Assembly (NCBI GenBank): GCA_015179125.1
Contig: WHVA01000040.1
Span: 248,001-312,000, forward strand
Origin: Gautieria morchelliformis
Taxonomy: Eukaryota; Basidiomycota; Agaricomycetes; Gomphales; Gomphaceae
Direction of reading: 5' to 3'
DNA: 64,000 nucleotides
Shown here: positions 21,189 to 34,633 of the stretch, piece after piece
Layout: each line of letters starts with the position of its first letter
How positions within the stretch are numbered: position 1 is the stretch's first letter
Notes under the pieces: model-generated
Told to the model about the DNA's origin: nothing
Database searches by the model: none
Seen by the model: only the letters and a program-made list of their open reading frames with translations
Position numbers and translations under genes: made by a program

Positions 21189-22629
21189 TTAAGGCTCCCC
21201 TCTCCGTTCGTCTGCATCACCGAGAAAGACCTCGCCTTCATTATCATCCCCATCCGCGCTTCCAGCTCGTTCTCCAGCTACAGATTTCAGAGCTTGGCTG
21301 AAGGCCATCATCCCACCCCCGTCAGTGAAGTCTTCCTGTTCTCTTGGTTCAGCATTCTCATCAAACAATGGTACTGGAGGTAAGAATCTAGACGGCAGTG
21401 GGGCAGGCGTGGCGCTTCGCCGAGGATCCAGCTCTGGAAGGAAGAGAGGCGTTCGTTCTCGAAGTAACATCATAGGGGTCTGCTCGCGCAACTCTGTGGA
21501 GACACTAGGGTTCTGCGCTAGAGAAGGGGCAACAGATCGTGCCCGGGACTTGTCTCGTGATGTAGGCCAGGGTTCAATGATCACGCAAAGACATTTGTCA
21601 TAGATGGTAAATCCTTGATAGGTAACCCTCATGGATAGTTTGGGCTTTTCTTCGTGGCCTTCGGTATCATTGTTGAATACTGGCGAAAAGCGAGGCTCGA
21701 GATCCGGATCAAAGGCGTCCGAGTCGTGCTCCGCATTTTGAGCATTCATCGCAGAATCGTCTCTTGAGCCCCCTGTTGTGTCCCCGTCAACCTGCAAAGG
21801 ATCAACCATCACAATGTCATTATCATTCTGTTCCGTTTCATAGTACCCTCCCGCGAGAAGTGTTCTTTTTCTGAGAGATCTCCTGGTACTTCCTTCTTGG
21901 GTTAATTCAGGGGGGTCCTGATCACCATGTTCTTCAATCGCTTCATCGTCACTATCAGATAATTTTGCCCTCGTCTTTGTTTTGGAGCGGACTCCCGGCG
22001 CAGATGTCGTGGGTGAAGCTCGAGGCTTTGCCCCACGCTTACGGCGTTGGGGACTGGATAGTTGTGCTGACTCGACGACTGGTGTCTCTAAGCTTTGGGA
22101 AACGGGCAGGGCTGGAACGAATTTCCGACTCTAGAATAAGGCATTAGTAAAAATACGGCTGCTAAAAAAAACCGACCTTTATTAAAACAGCGTGCGGTTC
22201 ATTCTTGCGAAAGAAGTAGGCAAATTGATAGGTGTCTAAAGGAGCATCGTCCACTCGTATGTCCGTCGAATCACAGCAGAAACACACGGACCTCCTCTGT
22301 GGACATCGACCGTTCCTTTTTTTGCATTGGATCCTCCGGCGCTTTGCTGATTATTCTCAGCACGAAGTTTGGGCCCTATACTGCGGTGTCAAACAATTGA
22401 CAGTCGTTCTTATTCATAGTCTGTCTGAAGGGCATACACGTGTCGTAAATCTTCGAGAACGCACTGTAACGTATCTAAAACCGTGAATCAGAATGGACCC
22501 AAGAAAGAAATAAGCCCCCATACAGTCTGTCATCCATTCCACGTGCTTGTCATCAAGGTAGATGTAAAGAGGGAGGACGGTATGTGTCGAAATGCGCAGA
22601 TACCGCGCATTCCTCGCACTGAAAGGCAT
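21189..22629 (-). CDS. Conserved fungal protein of unknown function
   Basis: Four exons (minus) 22629-22440, 22375-22292, 22253-22177, 22130-21189 keep frame and give 430 residues. I do not recognise a named family. The N-terminal third looks ordered: ARNARYLRISTHTVLPLYI, DDKHVEWMTDCMGA, KKGTVDVHRG, then DTYQFAYFFRKNEPHAVLIK. The middle is basic and disordered with possible nuclear localisation (SPQRRKRGAKPRASP, RRSLRKR), and a short conserved-looking segment follows (VTYQGFTIYDKCLCVIIEPWP) before an acidic tail. The arrangement suggests a nuclear or chromatin-associated factor, but that is inference. The intron 22254-22291 would be only 38 nt. It is convergent with MEF2, with 32 bp between stops. 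Confidence 0.7.
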
Positions 22630-22919
22630 GGTACCTAAACACCCAAGTGGTGGACGACACGTCGCGTTTGAGGGTCACGTGATCATTGAGTCTGCGCGAG
22701 ACACTCTTTACAACTTATACAGTCTGGAAGTAACCTGGGAGTCTACTTCGGTGTTTGCAACGAACCAATGACAGCATGGCATGTGAAATATCGAACAGCA
22801 TCCAGTACTACTAGACACAATGATAAAAACAAACATGCCATGGACTCGGACGGCTTAACATACTATACTCACCATTGATTCAACCCGCTACCAGCACTTA
22901 CTGTCTCCCCTCAGCTCAC
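22630..22919. other. Intergenic
   Basis: About 290 bp holding the promoter of the unknown minus-strand gene and the 3' end of the polyol dehydrogenase. No extra gene seen. Confidence 0.4.
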
Positions 22920-24712
22920 TCACAAATCATTAACTGATACGTCAGGACCGGAGATGATGGCTTTTATTACACCCTTCCCGTCTGAGCTTTTGCCTGACCG
23001 GGTGATCTCGAATGCAGCAATGGCATCGTCAAAAGCGAAACTAAAAGTGAATTAAGCATGTCTCATTGATGGCTTTGAGACGCTTACCGATGAGTGACCA
23101 ATGGTTTCAAATCGATCTTGCCTTGGGACACCAGATTGATAGCAAGCGGGTAATCACCCGCCTGAAGTCCATGTTAGATCACAGTATTAAGAACAAGGAG
23201 GCTCATACCCCGTATCTTCGACAACCTTTCTGTCAGAGCTGTAGCGGACAAGAGCGTATCCTCTGTACATACCGGAAGCTTCCTTTGACTGTGAGCTGTT
23301 TGGCGAGAAGGTGCGTGCTACAAGATAGACACAGATATTAGCCAGCTAAAAAAAGAGGGTCTCAGGGCTTACATTGGTACAGTCACTTCCGCCTTTCCCA
23401 TGCCCACTTGAATAAAAGTCCCTGGCGTTCGAGAGTCAGAGGGAACCGCCACTGACTAACTCCAACTGACCTCCTTCCTTGGCCAAGTAAATGGATGTTT
23501 GAATACTAACTTCTGCGCCGCTAGCATCTACGACAATATCAACACCTTCGTCGCCGCGGTCCGCGAGGCCGAGCTTTTGTTTCATCTCTGCAGCATTTCT
23601 GCGAGAGTAAGCTATATTGGTTTCGTCCTGCGCTTTCTTCGAAGGTAGATAAATATCTGTTGCGGCATATTTCTTTGCGAATTCAAGACGGGACTGGATG
23701 ATATCAATAGCGATTATACGTTTCGCGCCAAAGGCCTTTGCCACGGCCAAAGTGAGGAGCCCAACCGGTCCTTGTAACTGTTCAACATTGTGACAAACAA
23801 CAATGAAACGTCTGGTACATACCTGCGCCGAAGACGGCAACTGTGTGGTTTGCCCGCACTTTACCAATGTTAACGAGAGCATGCACAGCAACAGACAGGG
23901 GTTCCATCTATAGCATAGGGTTACAAACAATACATCCAGACGTATACACGACGCACCATAGCACCATCCTCAAGAGAAAGACTATCGGGAAGTGGGTACG
24001 CCAGATCTGCTGGGAGGCGATAATACCTGCCAAGCGTTCCGTCGTATGGGGGTGTTGCTGCAAAAATGATGTTGGGACAGAGCTGGAACCACCATTGAGA
24101 CAGTGGGCATATATATCAAATCAATCATGCCTCATAAGAGCCAGCTTTGCAGGCAATACAGATTCGACATGTTTGCCCGGGTTCCATGGCCACCCGTTGA
24201 CCAACTTTCAGATTTTTGACATCGGGTCCAGCTAATATAGATAATCAACGAAGCGCTGGATAATGTGGGGCGAAAAATTAACCTTTGACAATGACTCCTG
24301 AAGATTCATGTCCCAACACCTAAAAGCGTAGAATGAGAACAAGGCAACACGGGACATGTGAAGGCAATCGTCACCATGGGCTTCTCAACTACAAAGTCAG
24401 CTATGCGTCCTTCGACAAGATAATGAACCTATAGTTCAGAAACGGATTGTCAATAGTTAGGCAGTAGGACTGCATGAACGCACATCCGATCCACAGATTC
24501 CTGAAGAAGATATGAGCGCCTGAATCGAAGAATCATCAGGCCAACGTACCAGTTTTCTTCACTTCGACAAGGACATCGTCGCGACTTACTTAGGACAAGT
24601 CACGTCAAAGTAGATGCATAATGTTCAGGCAAGCTTTACCTTCAGGAATGGGACGAGGCTCAAAGGCGGTATCTTGGATCCCACGAAGTACGAAGGACTT
24701 GTTGTCTGACAT
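22920..24712 (-). CDS. Polyol dehydrogenase (xylitol/L-arabinitol/sorbitol type), zinc-dependent
   Basis: Medium-chain dehydrogenase oxidising a sugar alcohol to a ketose with NAD+, as in the fungal pentose pathway. Start MSDNKSFVLRGIQD; active-site GICGSDVHY, LGHESSGVI and MEPGQTCRICIACKAGSYELCPN (zinc-binding cysteines and His-Glu), then the Rossmann motif GAGPVGLLTL with IAIDI (Asp after the second strand favours NAD+). It ends FAFDDAIAAFEITRSGKSSDGKGVIK. At least nine exons; one is only 17 nt (GAATCTGTGGATCGGAT, near 24500) and carries ICGSD. One intron (24083-24130) must use a GC donor to join SYE to LCPN. Substrate cannot be fixed from sequence: xylitol, L-arabinitol and sorbitol enzymes are close relatives. 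Confidence 0.88.
24083..24130 (-). other. GC-AG intron in the polyol dehydrogenase
   Basis: 48-nt intron, donor GAG|GCATGA and acceptor TTCCAG on the minus strand. It is the only junction I find that joins KAGSYE to LCPNIIF in frame. Confidence 0.6.
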
Positions 24713-25304
24713 TGCAGTGGAGAGTGGTAAGAAGGAATCTTGTCGCTTGTTTCATCCGCCATGGTTCATCCAGCTTGGGTCACGAGTGGACCAGGTCGTT
24801 TGGACCCCGGACCGGACTGCAGTAGCAGTACTATGCCTCTCATGACTTGGGAAAATTCACCCAATATTCTCATGTAATGATCATGATATTAATTGGAAGA
24901 TACAGACGCGCCAGAGCTGCGGGTAACGTTGGAATAATTACTGTAACTGTCGGAAGCGTAGATTCAAGACCAACCATATGGGGTAGTTCCTGCGGGCACG
25001 GTATCTTGCAGCACTGCAATAGATCCTCAGCAATGTCACCAGACACCCGGCTGCCACAACTGCAATGAAATATGTATTATTTGTAAAGGTGCATCATATA
25101 AGTTGGCCAAGCTTTTCGAGGAGGAAGAAGTCTGTGGACATTGCCGCTACCACCGAGACTTTCCTATTAGCATCCGCCATCCGCTCGGGTAGTTGAAACA
25201 ATATGGATGGACTCTACCCGCCTCAGATATCCCAGCATATAAGGCATGTCCTACTTGGTAATGACCTTGCATCTCTCTCTCTCGCTTCTCAACGATAAAT
25301 ATCC
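24713..25304. other. Divergent intergenic region
   Basis: About 590 bp between the start of the polyol dehydrogenase (minus) and the kinase (plus). A TATA-like CATATAAGG lies at about 25237-25244. Only short, domainless ORFs. Confidence 0.45.
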
Positions 25305-26830
25305 ATGGCTTGTGTTCCCAACCATCTCGCCGGGAAGCGCGTCGGTGACAATCGCATTGAACTTGTATCCCTTCTGGGCGAGGGGTCCTATGGGGCAGTC
25401 TACCGGGCTCTTCTTCACCGTGGCAGGGCCAGGAGACCGAAACATTGCGCGGTCAAGGTTATACGCACAGCTCTGGATGAATGCACCTTCACCCGTCAAC
25501 ACCAGGAACTTGAGATCCACCGGCGGGTCAGCGACGGCGCTGGCATCGTTACATTGTATGAAACATTTTATGAAGGACACTACCAGTATATGGTCATGAA
25601 ACTCTGCCCTGACCGAGATCTTGGTTATTGGATCCGCAGAAACCTATATCTTGGCAACGACACCAGGATAAAGAATATTTTTACACAAGTTCTCGACGCC
25701 ATAGATTACTGTCATTCCTATGGGTAAGTCGCTCTGTTCAATTGCTCACGACCTCAACACGGCTTGGCTTCAGGGTGTTCCATCGTGACATAAAGCCTGA
25801 AAACATCCTGCTATGCGATGGGGGTCGTAAAGCACTACTTTCAGATTTTGGACTGGCCACCGGCAACTGCATCAGTACAGAAACACGGACAGGCTCCCCT
25901 TTGTATATGAGTCCCGAATGCTGGGGCGCATTTTCCGTGGAGCAATCTTATGCCACGGCGCCCAGCGACATCTGGTCTTTAGGTATTCTCCTGTTAGACC
26001 TTACATGCAGTCAGAAAGCCCCTTGGAAGTTTGCTCATCTACATGATCCATTTTTCAGAGTAAGTTCTGTCATTCCATAGCATCGCTTTCCTTAACTTGA
26101 GCCACCTCAGGAATTCGTCAAACAACCTTATTTGTTCAGGTTCTTTGTGCCGTTATATTCCGAGGTTCATGATATTCTGTCACGCGTATTCTTGATAAAT
26201 CCGGCAGACCGCATAAGTATCAAGGAGTTGAAAGCGGCCATTCAGCGTGTCAAGCATTTTAGTATTCCTACCGGACGACTCACCGAGTACTATGATTACC
26301 AACGTGCAGCGTGGAGAGCTGCCATAGCTCCTGCTCCACCACGTCCATTGACCCATACACCGACTGAAGACCGTGGCCAAGACAAGGCCGGGCGGGTGTG
26401 CGACGCGAAAGCTGACAAGATGCACCCCCGAGGCGTCAGAAACATACAAAAGATTGCCCCATCAGTTTTGCCAGACCTCAAGGCACAAGTCCAGCATAAC
26501 ACAGAGATAACTACACCCTCACTAGTCCATCCCCCTTTAAGCACATCGCCGCCGTCCCCGTCATCGCCATATATTTCATCTGGAGACTTGGATTGTCAAA
26601 TCACACCTCAGACGCACGCCGTCCCTGATGACGACGCAGTGGAAACTAATAGGAGTGACCTACTTCAGGACCATACCCATGTTGCTCAACCCGCAGCTGT
26701 CCCCACACCATCCCCAACGCATAAGATACCTAACAACAAACCATTTATCTCAACTCATTTCTGGCGAGACATTGTCGATGCCTTCCCTTTCCGCCTCAGA
26801 CGTATCCAGCTCGCCATGAAAGCATGGTAG
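25305..26830 (+). CDS. Ser/Thr protein kinase, Ran1/VHS1-like
   Basis: Active-looking eukaryotic protein kinase. Exons 25305-25723, 25774-26059, 26111-26830 give 474 residues. Kinase domain about residues 15-280: GEGSYGAVY (Gly loop), CAVKV (Lys), HRDIKPENILL, SDFGLAT, SPLYMSPECWG (activation segment), and SDIWSLGILLLDL. The C-terminal 180 residues are proline/threonine-rich and disordered. The HSYGVFHRDIKPEN arrangement and short lobe loops resemble the fungal Ran1/Pat1-VHS1-SKS1 group, which acts in nutrient and meiotic signalling. That subfamily call is tentative. An in-frame upstream start is blocked; ATG 25305 (MACVPNHLAG) gives a normal N-terminus. Confidence 0.85.
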
Positions 26831-27729
26831 CGCATTTTTCTTGGCGCTGGACAATATTCCTCATCTCTGCATTACTAGATTACTCGATGAACATACTTTA
26901 CACTGTATTACCAGTCTATAAATGCTATGGTGATTCAATCCAACATCCGCCGCAAATAAATTTAACGAGGAACACTCAATAGCATGCGCAAATCTGCATA
27001 AGGATGCAGCAGAATCAGTAGGGGTCGAAAGGGTTATGGATACGTGAATGAAATGGAGGCAGCTCGGATACCGTTGTAGAAAGGCACATCATGACGCATG
27101 AAGCATTCCGCCATTGAGTTGTCGTCATTGCTGCGCCATCCTCACCAACCAGAATAATGTAGTAATCACTCACCAGATGATAACAAATTAAAACATAGCG
27201 ATGTAGGTTGAAATATGAGACTGCATGGACGAGTCGATGGGGTTTTCTTACGCAAAGCTCAGCCTGAAAATCTACCCACCATCTGTGAACCATACGATAT
27301 CAGCCGTTGAGAATTTGACGATGATAAGATATAAAATGTGGAAATAGGATGTGTCCAAGGCTCAGTTACCGTTGTAGAAAACAGTCACGACAGCTCGCCT
27401 TTTCAGGTCGAGTGTTCCTCCAGTGTGAATATATGTCATCACCGCCGTCTGGGAGACACAAGATGTGCGAGGGAGATAGAATGTCTTCTTACCTCAACGT
27501 TGCAGGTGTTGGTTCATGTACAGTAGCTAGTAACTTGGCAGAATAAAACTTCGGAGTTATATAACTGGGCGGAAGCAAAAATATTTACTTCCGCGCAAAA
27601 CCTAAGTTATCACACGACGAACGCCACATCCCACTTAGGGCACCCAAAGTTCATATTTCGTCCAGCACCCCGGATGATATGACAATCATGTATAGAGCAT
27701 GAGGGCATAAAGAGATTTTATTAGGAGCC
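26831..27729. other. Intergenic, kinase to RPL9
   Basis: About 900 bp between convergent genes with no assignable product. On the minus strand the phrase TTCTACAACGGTA occurs twice (near 27070 and 27370), each followed by a donor-like GT, which could be the trace of a small multi-exon gene or an old duplication; I could not build a coherent protein. A TATAAAA motif sits near 27330. Confidence 0.35.
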
Positions 27730-28579
27730 TCAATTTTGAACGATCTGACCCTTCTCTGACACGTAGACCTAGGGGAAAGAAATAGCTGGGTTAATGATAC
27801 AGAGGGCAACTAGAATAGCACATACACCATCCAAGAACTGTCAAATGATGTATATAAGTTAGCTAATATTTGATGCTGAGATAGCTGCACTGACCTTCCG
27901 AATATCCTTGTTACGGACGCGACAGGCACCCTGGATCGAGGCAGCTATGCCGAGTCGACGGAGTTGAGAATGTGTTCCAGGGAATATGTGAATATAATTT
28001 ACATACCTGACTGCGAAACATTCTGGACATCATTCCCCTCCAAGATAATTTCATCTTTTTGGGCCTTCGACTCGACAACCGTCACGCCATCAAGCATATT
28101 CACGTGTCGTACAATCTAAGTTGATAAATAGTGAGGATGGTCCCCGCGCATTGAGTAAAAGGCTGACTTTCTCGCCCAGGAAATTCCGGATTTCCATCGC
28201 CTTTCCATCATCCTGGATGATGCAGTTGATGGGGAAATGCGCATATACTGCGCGCATTTTGTATGCAAAACCCTGAAGAAAATGAGTACATTGATGACCA
28301 GGTAGAACAATAACCATTTACCTTTGTGACTCCAGTGATCATGTTCTGGATCAGACTTTTGATCGTCCGTAGGCAAGCAACATGTTTTCTGCCACCTTGC
28401 CAGACTGCCAGAAGGACTTTGTTGGTCTTTCCCTTGATGAGCTGAATATCCATGTTCACATGGCGAACATTCTTGGTTAATTTTCCTCTTGGCCCTTCAA
28501 CGGTGATTAAGCGTGACTTGATGTTTAAGGTTACCCCGTCTGGAATCTCGAGTTCTTCTGTCTGGAGGACGTCGCGCAT
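27730..28579 (-). CDS. RPL9: 60S ribosomal protein L9 (uL6)
   Basis: Large-subunit protein near the sarcin-ricin loop. Exons (minus) 28579-28322, 28272-28168, 28115-28007, 27944-27895, 27837-27826 (12 nt), 27768-27730 total 573 nt, giving 190 residues, the usual length. Blocks: [115 protein letters not shown]. The 12-nt exon codes FLDG. A 5' UTR intron (28580-28728, GTGAGT...TTTGCAG) ends exactly at the ATG. The gene is divergent from PCF11. Confidence 0.96.
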
Positions 28580-28728
28580 CTGCAAAGCATAAGCATAAGC
28601 AAGAGTACATCCTGACGCGCTAGACACCATCCATCGCCTTGCCCGCAGTTTTCTGCTGGAATTCCCGCAGAATGGAACGTTCTACGTTCTACAGACCACC
28701 GAGCACGACAGGGATGGAAAATACTCAC
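28580..28728 (-). other. 5' UTR intron of RPL9
   Basis: 149-nt intron (donor CA|GTGAGT, acceptor GCTTTGCAG) whose last base touches the start codon. It is longer than the other introns nearby. I looked for C/D or H/ACA snoRNA boxes inside and saw none. Confidence 0.6.
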
Positions 28729-28931
28729 TGTTGGTGGGTTGAGGGCGTTGAGGGCGACGAATGGGCTTGTAATCTGGGGTCGGCAGAACCTCGGCACTTG
28801 AAGGACAGGCAAGCGGAGCCAAACAGTAACAAAGTTTCAACGTCTTGCTTTCCTACCACCACCACTTGGCCGTAGTAATAAGGGTTCCTGTCACGACTCA
28901 TAGCGAAAATTTACCCATCGCAACACTGAGA

Positions 28932-31472
28932 ATGTCTTTACATGGTTTACCCGAAGCGTATGGCGGCGCAATGCCAGTTGGCTTTGCCCAGCCAAGTGGC
29001 TCCTATCATTATCAAACGCCTCATACCTCTCTCTACGATCCAAATACGTTTCGACAGTTTTATGCATCTCACCTTGCCACGCTCACGTTCAACTCGAGGC
29101 CTATCATCCAGAACCTGTCAATGATCGCTCAGGATTACTCACGAATGTCCAGCGTTGTTGTACAGTGCTTAGAAGCTCATATTCGTAGGGTGAGTGTTTT
29201 GTGCTGTCTTCTGTGGAACCACCTCATTGTCGATGCGACTGATGAGTTGGGCATGTAAATCGACCTTATTGTGAATGTATCTATGTACAATCCGTAGCTA
29301 GATTAAACACCATCACTAGCCCAGTCGAGCTGGCAACTGCCCTCGACTGAGTGACGCCTTGCCGTCGCTGTTCTGGTGCAAATTTCCATTACTCTCTGCT
29401 TTCTTCTTTTTCCATTGTTATTTTCCGTTGCTCACGCAAGGCGTGACGTGTCCGCTGACTCATCTCATGTGTCGTGTAGGTTGGACCCAACATCAAACTA
29501 CCTGCTTGGTACTTGCTCGATGCCATTTCAAAGAATGTTCCTGTACCGTACGCTGGTCTCTTTGCTCCGATGGTCGCAGAACTGTTCTTGGACAGCTACT
29601 ATCAGGTTGACCTTTCAACCAGGAGCAAGATGGAAGAGATGCTCATGACATGGCGTGACGGTGGACAGCATGGCAGAGAAGTGTTCGGAGTGGTACCTCA
29701 AGTGGCAATAGAACGTGCCATATGGCAATCCAGCTCCAGCAGCCGTGCAGCTGTGAGTCCTCATTTGCATGGTGGTAGTGTGCCTTCACTGACTTTCATA
29801 ACAGATACCTCGGCCAAACTCGGCGTCTAGATCCACTGCCACCCAAATTTCCAAAGCTCAGGTTCTAGCTGATCTTGAGGTGACACTTGCCCAACAGCAG
29901 CGCAGTCTTCAAAGCAACCCTTACGACCCAACTGCAACTCAACATGTAGAAGTTCTACAGCAAGTAGGTGTTAACTCGTCTTCGATTATTTCATACTTGA
30001 CCCATAATAACAGCTTCGAACGGTTGTTCAAACCACACATGTAAAGCAGCAAGAGCTCGTGGCGATAGACAAACAACTACGCCAGATGTCACAAGCTGCT
30101 ACTATTACTGTACCTCCCGAATCCTCACCTCACCAGTTGTACTCCTCGTCAGGGCTACCATCTTCAAAGCCAGCTTATGCACCGCCTTCCCAGCCTTTGT
30201 TTCCGCCTTCGATGCCATCTCAATACGCTAGTTCCTCTGTCGATTATCCTGTTCAAGAGGCTTATCCGTATTCACAGCCTGGTCCTTCCCAGACGCCTAA
30301 ACCATTACCTTTTCTTCCCCCAGCGCAGTCGACCGCGGGAGCATTCACGTCAGACCCTGTCGGAGTTCCATCTGCCAATATCGCGGATCTGTTTAACAGC
30401 TTGTTGAAAGCAGGAATCGTTTCGACAACGGGAGCGCCGGGCTCCTCTAGTATACCCACTTCTATGGAGGACACGAAGGTGATCGATCTGGGGCGTCAAT
30501 CTGCCCAGGAGTACGAACGAAATATTATGGGTATAAGCATTACATTAACAACATCGGATCTCACGAAGTGCGTAGTCCCTTTTGATATATACCAAATTTT
30601 ATTCAATGTGTTGTCACTTAGGCATCGTTCCGGTATTGTTCCATTTCTGTATGAACGTATGCCTATCCAGTGTAAACAGTGTGCTATTCGTTACCCGGAG
30701 GGTCAGGTTGGGAAAAAGCAGATGGAAGATCACCTTGACATGCATTTTCGGCAGAATCAGAAAGCTAGTCAGAATGTGGGTCGTGGTCACTGTAGAAGTT
30801 GGTTTGTGGGAGCAGCTGTGAGTCCTCCTATCTTGATGACCTTCCCACTGTATTCAATTTTGATTTTCAAGGATTGGGTGAATGACGTTGCAGTAGATGC
30901 CAAAGGCAAACGTCGGGCGGATGGCTCGAGTGCGAAAGAAGCGGCGGCAGCAGCAGCAGCCGAGCACGAGGCCAAGCTCCGTGAATCATATGTTGTTGTG
31001 CCTACTGGTGACGAGGCAAAGTCGATCCAATGTCCGATATGCAAAGAGGTGTTGAAGTCCGAATTCTTAGAAGATGATGAGGACTGGGTGTGGATGAATG
31101 CCGTGCGTGTCCAGGGAAGAGTGAGTTCACCTTGCACCTCGGTAAAGCAATATCTCACCTCGATTGAACTAGATCTATCACGCAACATGCCATGCCGAAA
31201 CTTCTACAGCGAATTCGTTAGCTTCTCGTCTTCGTCATGAGGCAGCTGCAGCAGAGCGCAGTCGTTCAGGTACACCCGAAGTGGCTGGTGTTCGATCTAC
31301 GCCTCCAGGGACCATAGCTGTTTCCTCCTTAAAAGCCGAAGTTAAGAGATCCATGTCCCCAGAGACTAGGCTAATTGGCATGAAGCGTAAGGTTGAAGAT
31401 GTTGATAATGCGCAAGTCGAAGGTGATGAGACTCCACCATCTAAGAGAGTCGCGCTATCTATTCATAATTGA
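28932..31472 (+). CDS. PCF11: mRNA 3'-end processing factor Pcf11
   Basis: Subunit of cleavage factor IA that binds the RNA polymerase II CTD and couples 3' cleavage to termination. Exons 28932-29189, 29480-29752, 29805-29963, 30014-30567, 30622-30817, 30872-31120, 31173-31472 give 662 residues. The N-terminal CTD-interaction domain (about 25-150) includes FNSRPIIQNLSMIAQDY and PAWYLLDAISKNVPVPY. A Gln-rich coiled stretch and a proline-rich spacer follow. The C-terminal zinc-binding part shows PIQCKQCAIRYPEG with QMEDHLDMHF, then SIQCPICKE and DDEDWVWMNAV. The first intron is long for this locus (290 nt). An alanine run (about 30948-30962) lies between the two zinc modules. Confident identification. 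Confidence 0.93.
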
Positions 31473-31698
31473 CTTGTCTGGGACTTGAAACTTGATCCAC
31501 TGGTGTTGTACTCGTATTATTTACTGCCTTGAATAGAACTGGCTCTAGTTAGCTGCTCAGAGGGGCTATTTACAATTCGTTATATGGCAATCTGCAATTA
31601 ATATGAGAATTAATCCGACATTTCACCACGATGTGACTCATGTTATATACGTAAGCTGTTTCGACCTTAACTGCAACTTATATAGGTAAGTAGTTGGG

Positions 31699-33722
<2,024 letters not shown>

Positions 33723-33829
33723 ATGTAATGTTGACTAGGTACCCCATGATGCATCAAGACGTGCTTCGAGGAATGTCATACTTGATTGCACAAATTAAGA
33801 TATAAATTGCCAGAGCCCAGGCTGATCTA

Positions 33830-34373
33830 TCAGTCGTTCTCCCCGGCGAACGCTTCTGCCGGCACTTCACCTTGGTGCTGCGTAAGAGAGCCGCGATTAA
33901 TATACAGGAAAGGACCTTTAGCGGGGGGTGCAATGGTCTGATACCCGACGGGTAAAGTGCAACGGGGACAGTGGAACCGCCACTGACGTTCGTGACCGCT
34001 GTCTCTCTCGATCAAAACAGGACGACTAGAAATGGCATTCAACTTGAATATGCGTGCTTTTGTGGTTGATGTGTCCTGCGAGCGGATGATGATAGCGCCA
34101 TCAGTTTTGCGACGAGGAAGACTTGAGAGATTTCGGTCTATCACTAGCTGATAAAGGGTCCATTTAGTGGCTGACGATGTGAAGTTGGAGAGAACATACA
34201 AGATACTCTCCACATATACAATAGTATGTCCTCAGAGCGGCTGCCGAAGACGGGGTAGGTTTAGCTACACGGCGCAGTAAATTTTAAAGTAAGCCTCCTG
34301 GTATTGGATAATAGAGACGACACGTACCATCCGTGGAGGAAGAGATAGCAGCACGGGATACAACCTTAGGCAT
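33830..34373 (-). CDS. STEEP1 / UPF0428 homologue
   Basis: Small protein of the UPF0428 family, whose human member (CXorf56, STEEP1) helps STING leave the ER. Exons (minus) 34373-34328, 34240-34200, 34147-33830 give 134 residues. Family marks: MPKVVSRAAISSSTD, YYCICGEYLLVIDRNLSSLP, RRKTDGAIII, then FHCPRCTLPVGY and KGPFLYI. The CIC and CPRC pairs probably bind zinc. The role in a fungus is unknown; a part in ER membrane or COPII traffic would be consistent, but that is inference. The C-terminus is shorter than in animals. It is convergent with FRS2 (108 bp) and divergent from TVP38 (about 260 bp). Confidence 0.85.
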
Positions 34374-34633
34374 GGCAAAGCGGAGAAACTGTGCCGCGGA
34401 TGCAAACCATCAGTTCCGAAAGTAGTATGTGTGGTGACGATGCATGCAGGCAAGTCACGACAAGTACGGTGAATGAGATTCGAGAGGCGCGGTGTATAAA
34501 CCTATGTAGAATTTGAAAGTAACAGCCATGGCCTTTGCCCGAAGCTGTCGGTTCCCCCTCGCTGACGCTGTGGCGCGGAGATCATCTAGTGAAGTAACCG
34601 TCTAGTTTCCGTCGGAGCTGGGAATAGAATAGT

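Noticed and set aside
27015..27550. Minus-strand multi-exon gene suggested by two TTCTACAACGGTA copies
   Set aside because: I could not connect the pieces into a consistent protein or recognise a family.
28580..28728. snoRNA in the RPL9 leader intron
   Set aside because: No C/D box pair and no ANANNA/ACA boxes could be seen.
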